Below are positions 1-10,530 of a stretch of DNA of 64,000 nt, one piece after another. A model generated the notes under the pieces. The model saw nothing but the letters and a program-made list of their open reading frames with translations, did not search any database and was not told the DNA's origin. The translations under genes and the position numbers were made by a program. Each line of letters starts with the position of its first letter. The first letter of the stretch is position 1. The DNA lies in NCBI GenBank assembly GCA_025330725.1, contig JAIWND010000006.1, forward strand, positions 434,001 through 498,000. The letters run 5' to 3'. The DNA is from Chlamydoabsidia padenii (taxonomy: Eukaryota; Mucoromycota; Mucoromycetes; Mucorales; Cunninghamellaceae).

Positions 1-680
1 AAGTAAGGCAGGAATAACTTGTTTGTTTAGGTTGGGATTACTTGGGGGATCAGTATGGACAATCAAGGAACGACCAAGATCAGGTAGGACAAAGCTTTAG
101 GGTGACGACTCTGCTTTTTTTTATTTGAATCGGAGTTTCGCCACGTGGATGCCGATAAACTTGTCTTCTTCTAATGAACAAAACTACGTCAAGGTCTCCG
201 AATGAAGAAAAACAGAACCTTCTCTCCCACTAAATGGAACCAATGATCAAGCCTTGATGATGTTTGTCCTGGATAGAACAATTTATTATCATCTATAGTA
301 ATAGTATGTAATGTAGTAGTTGTAACCATATTAATAAAACAGTTTTTAATTATATAACCATAATCCTTGAACGAATGGGGACGTTTTTCCTTTACAAAAT
401 ATAGGGTTACATGAAGGATTAGCTGGGTTGATTATTTAATGCCAACAGTCGGATCGCTTGTTTGGAATGAAACATGCCCAATGAAAAAAAGTTGAAGCAA
501 CGGAGTTCAATCGATACCGACCTGCCAAAAAAAAAAAAAAGTCAATATTTAATTCCCATCAACGGGGTCCTTCTTTCCCTTTCTTTTCTCTTTTCTCTAC
601 CTTACACTTTTATTATCACTTTGACTCCCCTTCCTCTTATTTGTATATTCTTATTATAAACTTATTCCCTTTTATCCACC
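1..680. other. Left-edge non-coding region and Sfp1-like promoter
   Basis: No convincing gene. The stretch is AT-rich, with an AATAAA-like signal near 332 that may mark the 3' end of a gene lying to the left. A degenerate copy of the recurring promoter motif (CGGAGTTCAA, 501-510) lies 171 bp before the downstream start codon. A 15-nt A run sits at about 527-540 and a T/C-rich tract at about 565-660 leads up to the gene. Confidence 0.5.
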
Positions 681-1829
681 ATGCCTGTACCTATTGACCA
701 TAACTGCATTCGACGCATGAGCACCATTACGGTGCCAAAACAAGATATACACTTCGAGTAAGTTTGTCCATTTTGCTGCTTTACCCCTTTTTTCTTCTTC
801 TTTTTTTTTTATTAACTCTCTTTTTATCTAGTGTTTATGACTTTCAACAATGCAATCCACAAACCAACATTGACACAACTCTGGAATCGCGCCGTTTGGA
901 AGCTGATTATTGCAAGGATTTCTCTTGTTGTGGTCTTGTCCTGAATGATCTCCATGACTTGTTACAGCATTATGAAGAATGTCATGTCCAGTGTGAAGAA
1001 GACGAACAAGATAGTAACAGTGACAACAATCCTGACGACGATTATTGGTCCTCTGCCACTCCTCCACTCTCACCCACAACAAATCATGGTCCCGGGGATT
1101 CAACAAACGCCGCCTCTTACCTGTCGGACATGTACAACCATGGTGGTCAATGGTCCATCGATTCTCTGGCAACAACGGGTATGTCTTCTTTTGATACTGA
1201 TTCCATGCCTCCTACTCCTTCCCATGAATACTGTCCTGACGACGAAGAAGTGGGTGAAAAGATCTCTGGCAAGAAACGGACTTTCCAACAAGTGTCTAGT
1301 ACGAATGCCATGGATTTATTGACCTTGTCTGCAGCAAAAAAATTGGCCATGACCACTGGTGATAGTCTGAATGCTCTTACTGATGAAGAATTCTTGGCTC
1401 ATGCCGGTGTGCTCCTTGCTTCTGCAAATACTTCTTGTAAGTGATAAATAATAATGATGACGATGATGGTAACAGCGATGATTCATGTGTCATTTAATTA
1501 TTATAGATCTTTATGCTGACAAGCCATATAAATGTGCTGTCCAAGGATGTGACAAGGCTTACAAGAACCCTAATGGATTGAAGTATCACAAGGAACATGG
1601 TCACTGTAGTTTGGTGGAAGACAATGAAACTCCTAAACCATATCAATGTACCATTGGTGAATGTGGTAAACGATACAAGAACTTGAATGGCCTCAAATAT
1701 CATATTGAACATTCTCATATGGCGGCTCTCAATCATACCCTGGCTACTTTTGGTTGCTCTCTTTTACAAACTCCTCCTCCTTCTGCTTCCTCTTCTCCTT
1801 TGTTGGATTCCTCGGAGATCTTCTTTTAA
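681..1829 (+). CDS. Sfp1-like C2H2 zinc-finger transcription factor
   Basis: Predicted nuclear regulator of 334 residues in three exons (681-757, 832-1436, 1507-1829); both introns have GTAAGT donors and phases join cleanly. The C-terminus carries two C2H2 fingers of the same type, each with a C-x4-C pair, the shared block NGLKYH and a following H (spliced residues about 230-290). Near residues 50-75 is a third Cys/His-rich segment (CCG...DLHDLLQHYEECH) that is conserved in Sfp1-type proteins. Between them lies an acidic, Ser/Thr/Pro-rich region. In yeast Sfp1 controls ribosome-biogenesis genes and cell size; this role is inferred from family resemblance. The first exon encodes only about 26 residues. 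A CA repeat (about 1831-1847) begins just after the stop. Confidence 0.85.
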
Positions 1830-2663
1830 AACACACACACACACACAATATCGCTTATGCATCTTCCCCTCCTCCTCCCACTTTATGAAACCCTTTTAGA
1901 CACAACTGTATATATTATCCTCATGTATTTCTTCTCTCACCATTCATCTTTATATGTCATCCTTCTTCATTCTCACACTCTTTTATGATCATGGTTGTAA
2001 AAGATCATATAACAGCACTACATCCTTTTTTTAATTATACATATACATGCCCCATCCCCCTTATAGTCATCCCATCTAGTTTTATTTAGTACCATATCTA
2101 TTCTCTTTTTTAATAAAAAAAAAAAGTCATCTGTATTATCACCATAATATATACATATTGTCAACTAGTTTGAAACCAAGTTATTGATTGTTGGGGGACA
2201 TGGTGATACTTGATCAATCGGCGATGGAAATTAGCAGGAATAAGGAATGGACACCGCCGGATATTTAAATCCCGACATCTGCCTGTCTTGTTAGAAGAAA
2301 TAGGTAATTCTTCCTTTTTTTTTTTTTTTTTTTTTTTTTTCATTGTCTTTTTCTAAAGATAACTCTATCCACCAAAAAAACAACTGTTGAAATTGATTGG
2401 ATCCATTACACCAACTAGTATGATATTGATCTCGCTCCTCGAAAAAGTTTGATCATCTCCTTTTTTTTTTTTTAGTCTATTGCTCCTTCAAATAATTTAA
2501 ATCGCACTTTTGTATTTTATTTCTTCTCTCCTTCCTCTTTTACTTTTCTTTTTTATTTACAACAAACCCCATTACTTTCCTTTATTCTCTTCACACTCGT
2601 TTTACAATAACCAATTACTTTATACCTTACCAACTACATTAATCACATTAACCTGATCCATTG
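1830..2663. other. Intergenic region between tandem genes
   Basis: No gene seen. It holds the Sfp1-like 3' UTR (CA repeat, then pyrimidine-rich DNA), a T run at about 2317-2340, and an inverted CGGGATTTAAA motif at 2264-2274. A second T run lies at about 2461-2474. The last 150 bp are a pyrimidine-rich leader. Confidence 0.5.
2264..2274 (-). promoter_or_regulatory. Recurring CGGGATTTAAA motif
   Basis: Member of the CGGNRTTTRAA family described in the findings. It is 390 bp upstream of the SH3 protein start, farther than most copies. It sits next to CCGG ATATTTAAAT, so the local sequence is partly palindromic. Confidence 0.45.
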
Positions 2664-3906
2664 ATGCTACACCATTCACTCATGCCGATACAGCTTTTGC
2701 TTCTTTGGATAACTTTATCAACACTTATCCTTACAATAGAAGCTCGCTATCTTTGGCATCCAGACGAAGGACCTCAACCCATGGTACATAACTTTTCTCC
2801 ATCGATTCAAGGTAAAAAGAACAACAGTAATCTACTTTGTACTAATAAAATAATTCTTGCATTTTTTTTTTTTTTTTTTTTTTAAAGGTGAACACCATAT
2901 CCTTAATCTTGGAGCAGCACCAGAACCAGTCTTTCCAAATACACCGATATCCAGCAAGTCTACCGAAGAAACAAGTACCAAAAAGGATCATTCATCAACT
3001 GCACTGACCACTCACTCTGATCCCAAACCAACACCTCACAGCGATAAACCAGCAACACCACCAACACCAGTAACATCACCATCATCGAAGGATACTAAAC
3101 CACTTGCGGCGACACACTCTGTTTCAACAAAATCAGCAGCCATTAAGGGATCCGACTCTTCTTCTCCTCCTTTGGTAGCAACACCCATACCATCACCGTC
3201 CTCTTCTTTGAATCCGATCAGTCCATCAATCACAACCTCTCCATCTTCTTCTTCTTCCAATGATTCTGGTGGTAGTGGTGCAGTAGCGGGTATTGTAATT
3301 GCGGTGATTGCCATTGTGGGTGCGATTACTGCTTTTGTTATGATTCGAAAGAAGAAACAAACACGACGAGATGTAAGCCCTGATCCTTTCACCATGGGTT
3401 TTGGTAGTCATGATCCAACTCCTTCGATATACAATAGCAATAGTCATCAATACAACAACAATAACGACAGCATCAACAACAACAATAGTGGTATGGTTCA
3501 ACCTTATTATCAAGAACAACCTATGGCTCAGGCTGTACACATGTCACCCATCAGTCCCACCGCTTATCCTCCTAATCCACCAATCACTACTTATCCTCAA
3601 CAGGTACAACAAGACATTCCTCAAGGCTCATTGGGTGTTTTTAATGTGGTATCTACTTATGCACCTACCCTCAGTGATGAAATTGATATTCAACTCGGTG
3701 ATCATATTGAAATCTTGGTGGAATATGATGATGGTTGGTGTCAAGGCGTTAATCTTACTCGGGGCAATGCAAAAGGCGTCTTCCCTCGTCATTGTGTCGA
3801 GCAATATCCTGGTGAACAACAACAACAGCTGCAACTTGATGGACCTCCTCAATTGGAATTAGGTAATATGAATCGTGTTAGTTCCATGTATATGACCCAT
3901 ACCTAG
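2664..3906 (+). CDS. Single-pass membrane protein with C-terminal SH3 domain
   Basis: Two exons (2664-2811 and 2888-3906) encode 388 residues; the intron is short and T-rich. The order is: signal peptide (hydrophobic stretch within residues 6-25); Ser/Thr/Pro-rich ectodomain that would be heavily O-glycosylated; one membrane helix (about residues 190-212, followed by RKKKQ as a stop-transfer signal); an Asn/Gln-rich cytosolic linker; and an SH3 domain near residues 310-360, with the ALYDY-equivalent VVSTYAP, the acidic RT loop DEIDIQLGD, DDGWCQG and KGVFP. This layout resembles fungal wall-stress or cell-fusion sensors such as Fus1. The partner and ligand are unknown, so I give no symbol. The first ATG in frame is chosen; a TTG just before it is not a likely start. 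Confidence 0.82.
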
Positions 3907-4475
3907 ATTTATAGCTTTCCCCCCTCCCTTCTCCCTTTCTCCTCTTTAATTTGATATTCTTCTCTCCCTTATCTCCTCCTTCATTGTCCTTTATATCTAC
4001 AAATATATCCTATTCGTTATTTAGCTTTTACACATTCACACTTTTTTTTTATTAGCCTATTGATATACATTGAAATGAAATAATAAAATCGATCATCAAG
4101 ACTTGTGCCTTTTTATATTGTCTATCTATGCTGTCTTGTCTTCCTCTCAATAATGTCTTTTTTAATGAATGATGATCGGATCTACTGTTGTCTCCATTTG
4201 ATATGTTTAATCCACTCTGTGCATAAAGAGAGGGATCGATCACTTCCGCCTCTGGACCCTGAAAAAAAAAAAAGAGGGGCATAGGTTATATTTTTAAATT
4301 CCGTCTGTCTAACACTGTATTTTGAAGTTTCCCATCAACAACCATCCGTTATATGTTTTATTAATGTTAAGTTTATATGGTAAAAAAAGAGAGAGAGATC
4401 TAGTAAAGGGTATAAACCTACATATAGGGCAAAGTGATTAAGAATTATTCTAAACGATTGTAACTAGATTAATTA
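3907..4475. other. Convergent 3' intergenic region
   Basis: 3' ends of two converging genes. It is pyrimidine-rich to about 4050 and has an A run at about 4261-4273. A motif copy (CGGAATTTAAA, minus) at 4293-4303 is not upstream of any gene I can identify. No open frame here looks real. Confidence 0.45.
4293..4303 (-). promoter_or_regulatory. CGGAATTTAAA motif in a 3' region
   Basis: Matches the CGGNRTTTRAA family but lies between convergent gene ends. It could be chance, or it could mark an unannotated transcript. Confidence 0.25.
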
Positions 4476-5646
4476 TCAAGTATCTATGGGGGATTTCGTC
4501 AAAGACTTTGTACTACATTGGGAATCTTGTATGGATATGGACGAGCGATTACCATGAGAGTATAGAGATGCCGAGATTTGTGATTTTTGTTGTTGTTCCT
4601 GGTGATAGATGGATATCGATACTGATGGAGATGTTGGTAATGAGCCTAGGATCGAATCGCGTGTGATGGAAGAAGAATTAGGATTGGTGGTGGTCAAAGT
4701 ATTCTTGTTGGTAAAATCCTTGGTATCCAACCCGTTATTGTTATTACCGGAGGTAGATACCGATGGTTGACTGATTCCGCCTGTACAGTAAGGTTGATGT
4801 TGCACCTTGGACGGAGTTGTGACCCAATGGATTGTAAAGACATTGATGGTTACATCAATAGCACAACACATCATACAAAGAAATCCACGTTGTTGTCCGT
4901 TCATGATTGTGGCACTGAGGGCGTTCGCAAAGGAGGCGACAAGGCACACTGTGGATGCTATAAGGCTGCGTTTCGTCAAGTCGTAAAGTTTCGATCGTTT
5001 CCAATGCTTATTCACACCACGACCCACCCGAATCAAAGGAATAACAAATAAGATGGTCATATACAAGTTGAAGATCTATATTAGAAAAGAGAGAGATGTG
5101 AATCAATCAAGTAAACTTTTGTACCCCATAGTATGCGCCATTAATCCTTACAGTGTCGTATACCTATAGTTTAATAAAATAAGAGAGATGAGTTGGTTTT
5201 GTTATTCTCTAGTTAAAATTGTTAACTTACCAAAACAGGAATGTTGGCGATAGGTTGTAAACCAATATAACATTCACCAGTAGTTGTCATGATTGCGTTG
5301 TGATAGATGATCTACAATGTAAACGGTAAATAAGAGTCAGTGACACACTATCGTCCTACATTGTGTACGTTTCACACCTACCATCAAGACAAAGATCGCG
5401 ATATAAGGGGTCATTAATAATAGATGGAATCGATAATACATATTATCAATGCGTCTATTCCTACCATCACTCACAATGTAAGATCGTTCAATCAACCTAA
5501 TAACACGCAAATGGGTTCAGATCAGTCATCCACAATCTTTTCTTTTCCCACCCACTTACCATAAGTATATACACATCTTGGTACTACAATAGAAGAGATC
5601 GCATGCCAAAATGGAGAGAAAACAAGAAGTACTGTTACCTGAGGAT

Positions 5647-5689
<43 letters not shown>

Positions 5690-5972
5690 AGTTACAAGTC
5701 TATTTTATGACCTCCCCACCCCCCCCCCCCGCAATTCATATTTTACCATTATTCGTTGAGGCAAGAATCGTCGCAGAGGCCAAAAAAGACCAGGTGGAAA
5801 CATATAATAAGATCACGAGCCACCGAGCATAAGTCAATTGTCGATAATTGATGTTGTATGTTTTGATGCCAAATAGACTGCAAGTGACGGAAATGGCAAA
5901 CAGGGTGATAAGTTCAGACGAGAATTCCCCCCAACTTGGTTGAGGCGTCGTTATGAATGAAGTAACCTCCAT
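4476..5972 (-). CDS. Seven-helix membrane protein of unknown function
   Basis: Six exons on the minus strand (5972-5747, 5638-5560, 5496-5382, 5311-5231, 5163-5152, 5075-4476) join in frame to a 370-residue protein. Exon 5 is only 12 nt (residues VYDT). The N-terminal 250 residues show about seven hydrophobic segments in a GPCR-like pattern. Recognisable blocks are ERSYIVSDGRNRR between helices, GECYIGLQP before helix 5, and NLYMTILFVIPLIR after the microexon. The C-terminal tail is polar and Ser/Thr/Asn-rich. I recognise no named family. Intron 1 contains an A run of about 37 nt plus a C-rich tract. A receptor or sensor role is a guess from topology only. Confidence 0.75.
5649..5686. repeat. 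Long A homopolymer in 7-TM gene intron
   Basis: About 37 consecutive A on the plus strand, i.e. T on the coding strand just before the exon 2 acceptor. It acts as an extreme polypyrimidine tract and is likely length-variable. Confidence 0.8.
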
Positions 5973-6037
5973 GTTATAATATGTATTGGCTTGTTCGTAT
6001 AATCACACAGCAGTATACACAAGCATACACGATGGGG

Positions 6038-6078
<41 letters not shown>

Positions 6079-6716
6079 AGAGAAAGAAGAGAATAAGAAA
6101 AAAAAAAAAAAAAAAATCTGCTTCTCAAACAAGCAAAAGCATACTTTTAAACTCCGTTTTATTCTCTAGACCTGATTTGATTTGATCTTCATTTAAAATG
6201 CACGCCAACTCGATTACATAATATGTACATAGTTAGCAACCATCTTTATTGAAACTCTCTGAAACTCATTGCAACCTAATAGTAAGCCCCACTGAGCGAT
6301 TCCTACTAATAAAAAAGACATGTCATACTCCTTTTCATCGGATTACAACCCAACTCATTGTACCACTTGACTTTTGATATTTCAATGCCGGGGTTCAAAA
6401 CGGAGACGTAATCCACACATGGATTATTTAGCGCCTTCTTTAAAGTTTTGTGTTGCATACACAAAATGCTCTCAATCACAAAGAAGATGCTTTTTATCTG
6501 ATGGGTGATGAGAAATAAAGTGGCAATACCTAAAGTGAGGATCAACCAGTGTCAAAGAAAGAGAGGTCAAACAGGGGGGTGGCGCTAATCTTAATTAGGA
6601 AATACTAAGGCCAAGGAAAATCCTTTGACCCCGCAAGGCACTAAAATTTTAAATTTTAGATTTCTACTTTTTTTTTTTCTTCTTCTCTGCTAAATATATC
6701 CCCACTCACTCGACAC
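5973..6716. other. Divergent promoter region (7-TM gene / MFS transporter)
   Basis: Shared upstream DNA. It contains two A runs (about 6043-6076 and 6098-6116), a motif copy (CGGAGTTTAAA, minus) at 6146-6156, 174 bp from the 7-TM start, and AT-rich DNA with AAATTTTAAATTTTAGATTT around 6643-6663 just before the MFS start. A 79-codon minus-strand frame at 6306-6545 has no support as a gene. Confidence 0.5.
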
Positions 6717-7050
6717 ATGGTATCAACATCCTCACATAACTTTGCTCCTCTACCTTTAGATGATGCTCATATTGATATTGAGGAAAGGGAACACGACAAA
6801 CCCAGCCCTCTCATTCATCAAACGGTTGACGATGCCTTGGACGCTATTCTTGCAAAAGTAGGGTATGGTCGTTTCCATACTATTCTACTGGTAAGTCGTC
6901 ATGTTTGTTAAAAAAAAATAAGACGTGTCTCTTACTAAACTTTGTTATCTTTTTTTTGATATAGATACTTTGTGGGTTTGGTTGGCTCGCTGATAATGTA
7001 AGTTGGAAAGAAGGAATCTACCTCTGGGGAGTAACAATCTATTAACTGTG

Positions 7051-7083
<33 letters not shown>

Positions 7084-8946
7084 GCTTTTGTTATGATGGT
7101 TAATAGATGTGGTTACAGGTAAATAGATGAACAAACTAAATAGACAAACTAATTTGCTCAGTGTTTTACTACTCTTTATGTATAGACGGTGGCTATTATA
7201 CTACCAAGGGTACAAGGTAAGTTTGACAGGAGAAAAAAAGAAAAAGGGGTAGGTGTGGGGTGATTAGGTAATAGGTACATTAACAATCTTATCTTTACAC
7301 TTTAGAACATTATGATGTCGACGACAAATGGATTGGGACTCTATCAAGCTCATTATTCACAGGCATGATGTTGGGATCATTCTTTTGGGGAAGCTTCTCC
7401 GATTCAAGAGGACGAAGATTACCATATACCATGACTCTAGCGATCACATCTGTTTTTGGCATCTTATCAAGCTTTGCCTTTAGCTTTTGGAGTCTCTGTG
7501 TCCTGCTCTTTCTTTTGGGGTTTGGCGTGGGTGGTAACATGCCTACGGATGGTAAGGATCAATAAATGATATGTGTCATGAAAAAACAGACAAACAATCA
7601 ACCATTCAACCGTTACTCTATCTAGGTGCACTCTACTTGGAATTCTTACCCAAGGAATATCATTACCTCTTGACGTTCATGTCAGTCTTCTTCTCTTTTG
7701 GTGCTGTTTTTGCTTCGATCCTCGGTTATATCATCCTCCCTTCCACCAGCTGCCCTGAACCGACAATGGAGACACCACTACCTACCTGTGATTTGGCTAC
7801 TCAAAACCGTGGATGGCGATATATGCTCTTCTCTGTTGGTATCATCACTTTATTGATGTTGACGGCTCGATCCTTTTGTCTACGTCTGCCCGAAACACCA
7901 AAGTATCTACTCAACAACAATAAGCACCAGGAAACAATCATTGTCCTTCAAGATATTGCAAAAATGAATGGGAAGGGTCATGTGGATATTCAGACATCGG
8001 ATTTACAAGCAAGGGGACAAAGAACCGACAATAACACTAGTGACAAGGATGATGGAGACGAGGACGACAGTTACGGGTTGGACGAACAAGATGGGCTATT
8101 AGCAGCAGCCACCCAACATACTACTAACAACACTCGAGGGACAGACTCGGAAGACATTGCTTTGACAGCCACAGCATTCGAATCAACCACGCAACATCGT
8201 AACAGCCGACAATTTGACGAGGAGGAACGACGTGATCATTGGGTTTCCCCTGCCTCACCTCCTAATACCATGGATAGCTGGTCTATTCTTATGAACAACA
8301 AATGGCGACGAACTCTCTTTTTGGTGTGGGGGATTTGGACCTTTACAGCAATGTCATTCACCATGTTTAATGTCTTTTTACCAAAATATCTCGAAACCTT
8401 GGGATTCGAGGGTGAAGCAACTCCGACAAGAAAGGATGTATACTGGGATTACATGATTTACTCAATCGCTGGTGTGCCTGGCTCAGTGGTAAGTAGACCA
8501 TTTTTCTTTTATTTCTCTCTCTCTTGGATTGACTTTTTATCTCTTTTTATAAATAGATGGCTTCTTACATGATTGAAACTCGACTAGGAAGAAAGGGGAC
8601 CATGGCATTCTCGGCGTTTGGATCAGCTTTGGCATTGTTTTTATTCTCCATTATCGATTCTCGTATGACTATGCTGATTTCCTCTTCTTCTGTGTCTTTT
8701 TTGGCGACTCTTCTATATGCGGTGATTTATGGATATACCCCTGAAGTCTTTGATACATCTGTGCGTGGAACCGCGGTGGGTACTTCATCTGGTTTGGGTC
8801 GTGTGGCAGGCATCATAAGTCCTATTGCATCTGGTATACTTTTGACCATCAACACAGCCTTGCCTCTTTATGTTAGTGTGGTAGGATTTATTCTTGTGGG
8901 CATCTGTATCATCCTATTACCCTATGAAACTCGATCTTTAAGATAA
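6717..8946 (+). CDS. SV2-like MFS transporter
   Basis: Seven exons (6717-6890, 6965-6997, 7107-7118, 7186-7216, 7306-7551, 7626-8488, 8557-8946) give 582 residues. It is a major facilitator with 12 predicted helices in two halves, separated by an acidic, Asn/Thr-rich central loop encoded around 7990-8260. Family signatures are the motif-A loop WGSFSDSRGRR between helices 2 and 3, the helix 4 stretch GFGVGGNMPTDGALYLEFLP typical of the SV2/SVOP branch, and the second-half counterpart IETRLGRKG. Substrate cannot be told; relatives move sugars, organic anions or phosphate. Exon 3 is a 12-nt microexon (ATG TGG TTA CAG), and exons 2 and 4 are also very short. An AATAAA signal is near 9057. Confidence 0.88.
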
Positions 8947-9219
8947 AAAAAAAAAAGACCTGCTGCTTTATTATAACTAGGCCCCCCAATCCCCTACTCT
9001 TTAAATATTGATCCCTTTACGCATTCCCTACACTACCCCCAACAACAACTTTTGTAAATAAAACACTATATTGTATTGTCTTTTATTATACTTTACCAAT
9101 CAAGTCCAAACAATCACCATTTTATTATAATTACAAATCTATAAAACTAACCGGTAATAAACAATCTACATCACTACTGCTGATAAAAAAAAAAGATGGT
9201 CCATTTATTACTACAGGAT

Positions 9220-9714
9220 TTATCGTCTTGATTTCGGAAGAGAGCGCCGTTTGATCCAGCCCAAATTAGCCAATTTCTTGGTCACAGCAGGAGTGACGGC
9301 TGCAGTCAAAGAGAGACGGAAAGGCAACAAGATGGTTTTGTGTATACCATAGGCCAAAACAAAGATCGATGTCCATGATGGTTGATGTTGTTGAGATGGT
9401 TTCAAGGGCGATGTCGCCATACCTAGTTTCGATTGAACGGTAGTAATCACCCAATGTTCCAATTGTTCCACCTTGTCCGCCCCTTTTATATGTATTAATC
9501 CCATGGTCAAGCCTAGATCCACCACGCTAAAGCCAATATAAACGCCCACACCCACGTAGCCGTACTTTTTCATAAATGTCTTTAATTTGCCATCGTGGTT
9601 TCCTGTTTGTGTCGAATAGCCTTGACGAATGTGAGGTATCGGTCGTAGATATCTTCGGGTACGACTTTGTATCAAGAGTGTAGTAGTTGGTCGTAGTATT
9701 GAGGTGGTTATCAT
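9220..9714 (-). CDS. Mitochondrial DUF1279 (FAM210-type) protein
   Basis: Intronless, 164 residues. The Arg/Ser/Thr-rich N-terminus without acidic residues looks like a mitochondrial presequence. It is followed by the DUF1279 core: LKTFMKKYGYVGVGVYIGFSVVDLGL, a membrane helix, then the conserved charged segment after KGADKVEQLEHWV. A second hydrophobic segment precedes the basic C-terminus. DUF1279 proteins of fungi and animals (FAM210A/B) are inner-membrane proteins linked to organelle translation or biogenesis; the exact role here is not known. It shares a 179-bp promoter with a small gene on the other strand, and a motif copy lies 75 bp from its start. Confidence 0.82.
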   Translation of the reverse strand: MITTSILRPTTTLLIQSRTRRYLRPIPHIRQGYSTQTGNHDGKLKTFMKKYGYVGVGVYIGFSVVDLGLTMGLIHIKGADKVEQLEHWVITTVQSKLGMATSPLKPSQQHQPSWTSIFVLAYGIHKTILLPFRLSLTAAVTPAVTKKLANLGWIKRRSLPKSRR

Positions 9715-9788
9715 GTTCTAGTTCATTAAATATTTAGAAGAAGAGAGCGGGGGAAAAAAAAGGAAAAACTAGACTGAAATACACGAGA

Positions 9789-9799
9789 CGGGATTTGAA
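9789..9799 (+). promoter_or_regulatory. CGGGATTTGAA motif, divergent promoter
   Basis: Exact core motif, 75 bp upstream of the DUF1279 start and 95 bp upstream of the small candidate gene at 9894. Confidence 0.55.
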
Positions 9800-9893
9800 A
9801 ACGATGTTTCACAGGATGGTTTTTATATCATTGAAGCATCTTTCAAAAGTCCCCATTTCCTTTTTTTTTTTTTTTCTTTCTCACAATTAACAT

Positions 9894-10222
9894 ATGCCGT
9901 TTACTAATAACATTCGAAAAACACTAACCGTTATACTAGCAGGCTCTTCAGGTAGACTTCTAGGATTCTCTTTAGCTGAAAAACTAACACCTCTTTCTCG
10001 TTTATAGTCGTTTATATGGTATTCATGCAACATATAACCTCCCCCCCACTGACCATGACTAAGTCCAAGTTTTTCTTTTCTTTAACATAGATCAAGCAAT
10101 ACCAGCAGGAAAAAGCACCCATCGAGGAAATGTTTCATGCAGAGACTGATACCACACCCGTGCCCATTCCAAGCGAGAACCAACCAGGAAATATGGAAAA
10201 TGATCAACTTCGTTCTACCTAA
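9894..10222 (+). CDS. Candidate 66-residue single-pass small protein
   Basis: Not obvious as an open frame because it is split by two introns. Exons 9894-9951, 10008-10018 (11 nt) and 10091-10222 join in frame. Intron 1 has a textbook 3' end (CTAAC, pyrimidines, TTTATAG); intron 2 ends CTTTAACATAG. The product has a basic N-terminus (residues 1-11), one hydrophobic helix (about 10-23), a charged KQYQQEK segment and a polar C-terminal tail. This resembles small mitochondrial inner-membrane assembly factors, but I recognise no specific family. It is divergent from DUF1279, with the promoter motif between them. Transcript evidence would be needed to confirm it. Confidence 0.5.
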
Positions 10223-10530
10223 TCGTCTTGTTCTAAAAATAAACTTGAAGGATTCGGTCATTCATGCGAGTCGGGATTACAAATTTTGTCATGCTTCGAT
10301 ATCCGATATTCAAATCCCGACTAATACACCGACCATCATACAAAAGTGGACAAGACATATTAATAATGATAATATACAACAAGGATCACTTTATTTGGGT
10401 TAAAATAATAAAACTAGATTAAATTTATCTATTAAATAAGAGGGATGACTATATAATGGGAATCAAAAAAAAAGGTATACATGTAAAATATGACAATGAT
10501 GTTATAATTGTTGTTACCAAAGGATAGTTT
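10223..10530. other. Convergent 3' intergenic region with inverted motif pair
   Basis: 3' DNA between the small gene and HMG-CoA reductase. It contains TCGGGATT at 10271-10278 facing TTCAAATCCCG at 10309-10319, separated by about 30 bp. No gene seen. Confidence 0.5.

Noticed and set aside
474..659. Short frame with Lys run and hydrophobic end upstream of the Sfp1-like gene
   Set aside because: Low complexity, no family, and it lies in the probable leader of the next gene.
6306..6545. 79-codon minus-strand frame between the 7-TM and MFS genes
   Set aside because: No splice or domain support; composition resembles intergenic DNA.
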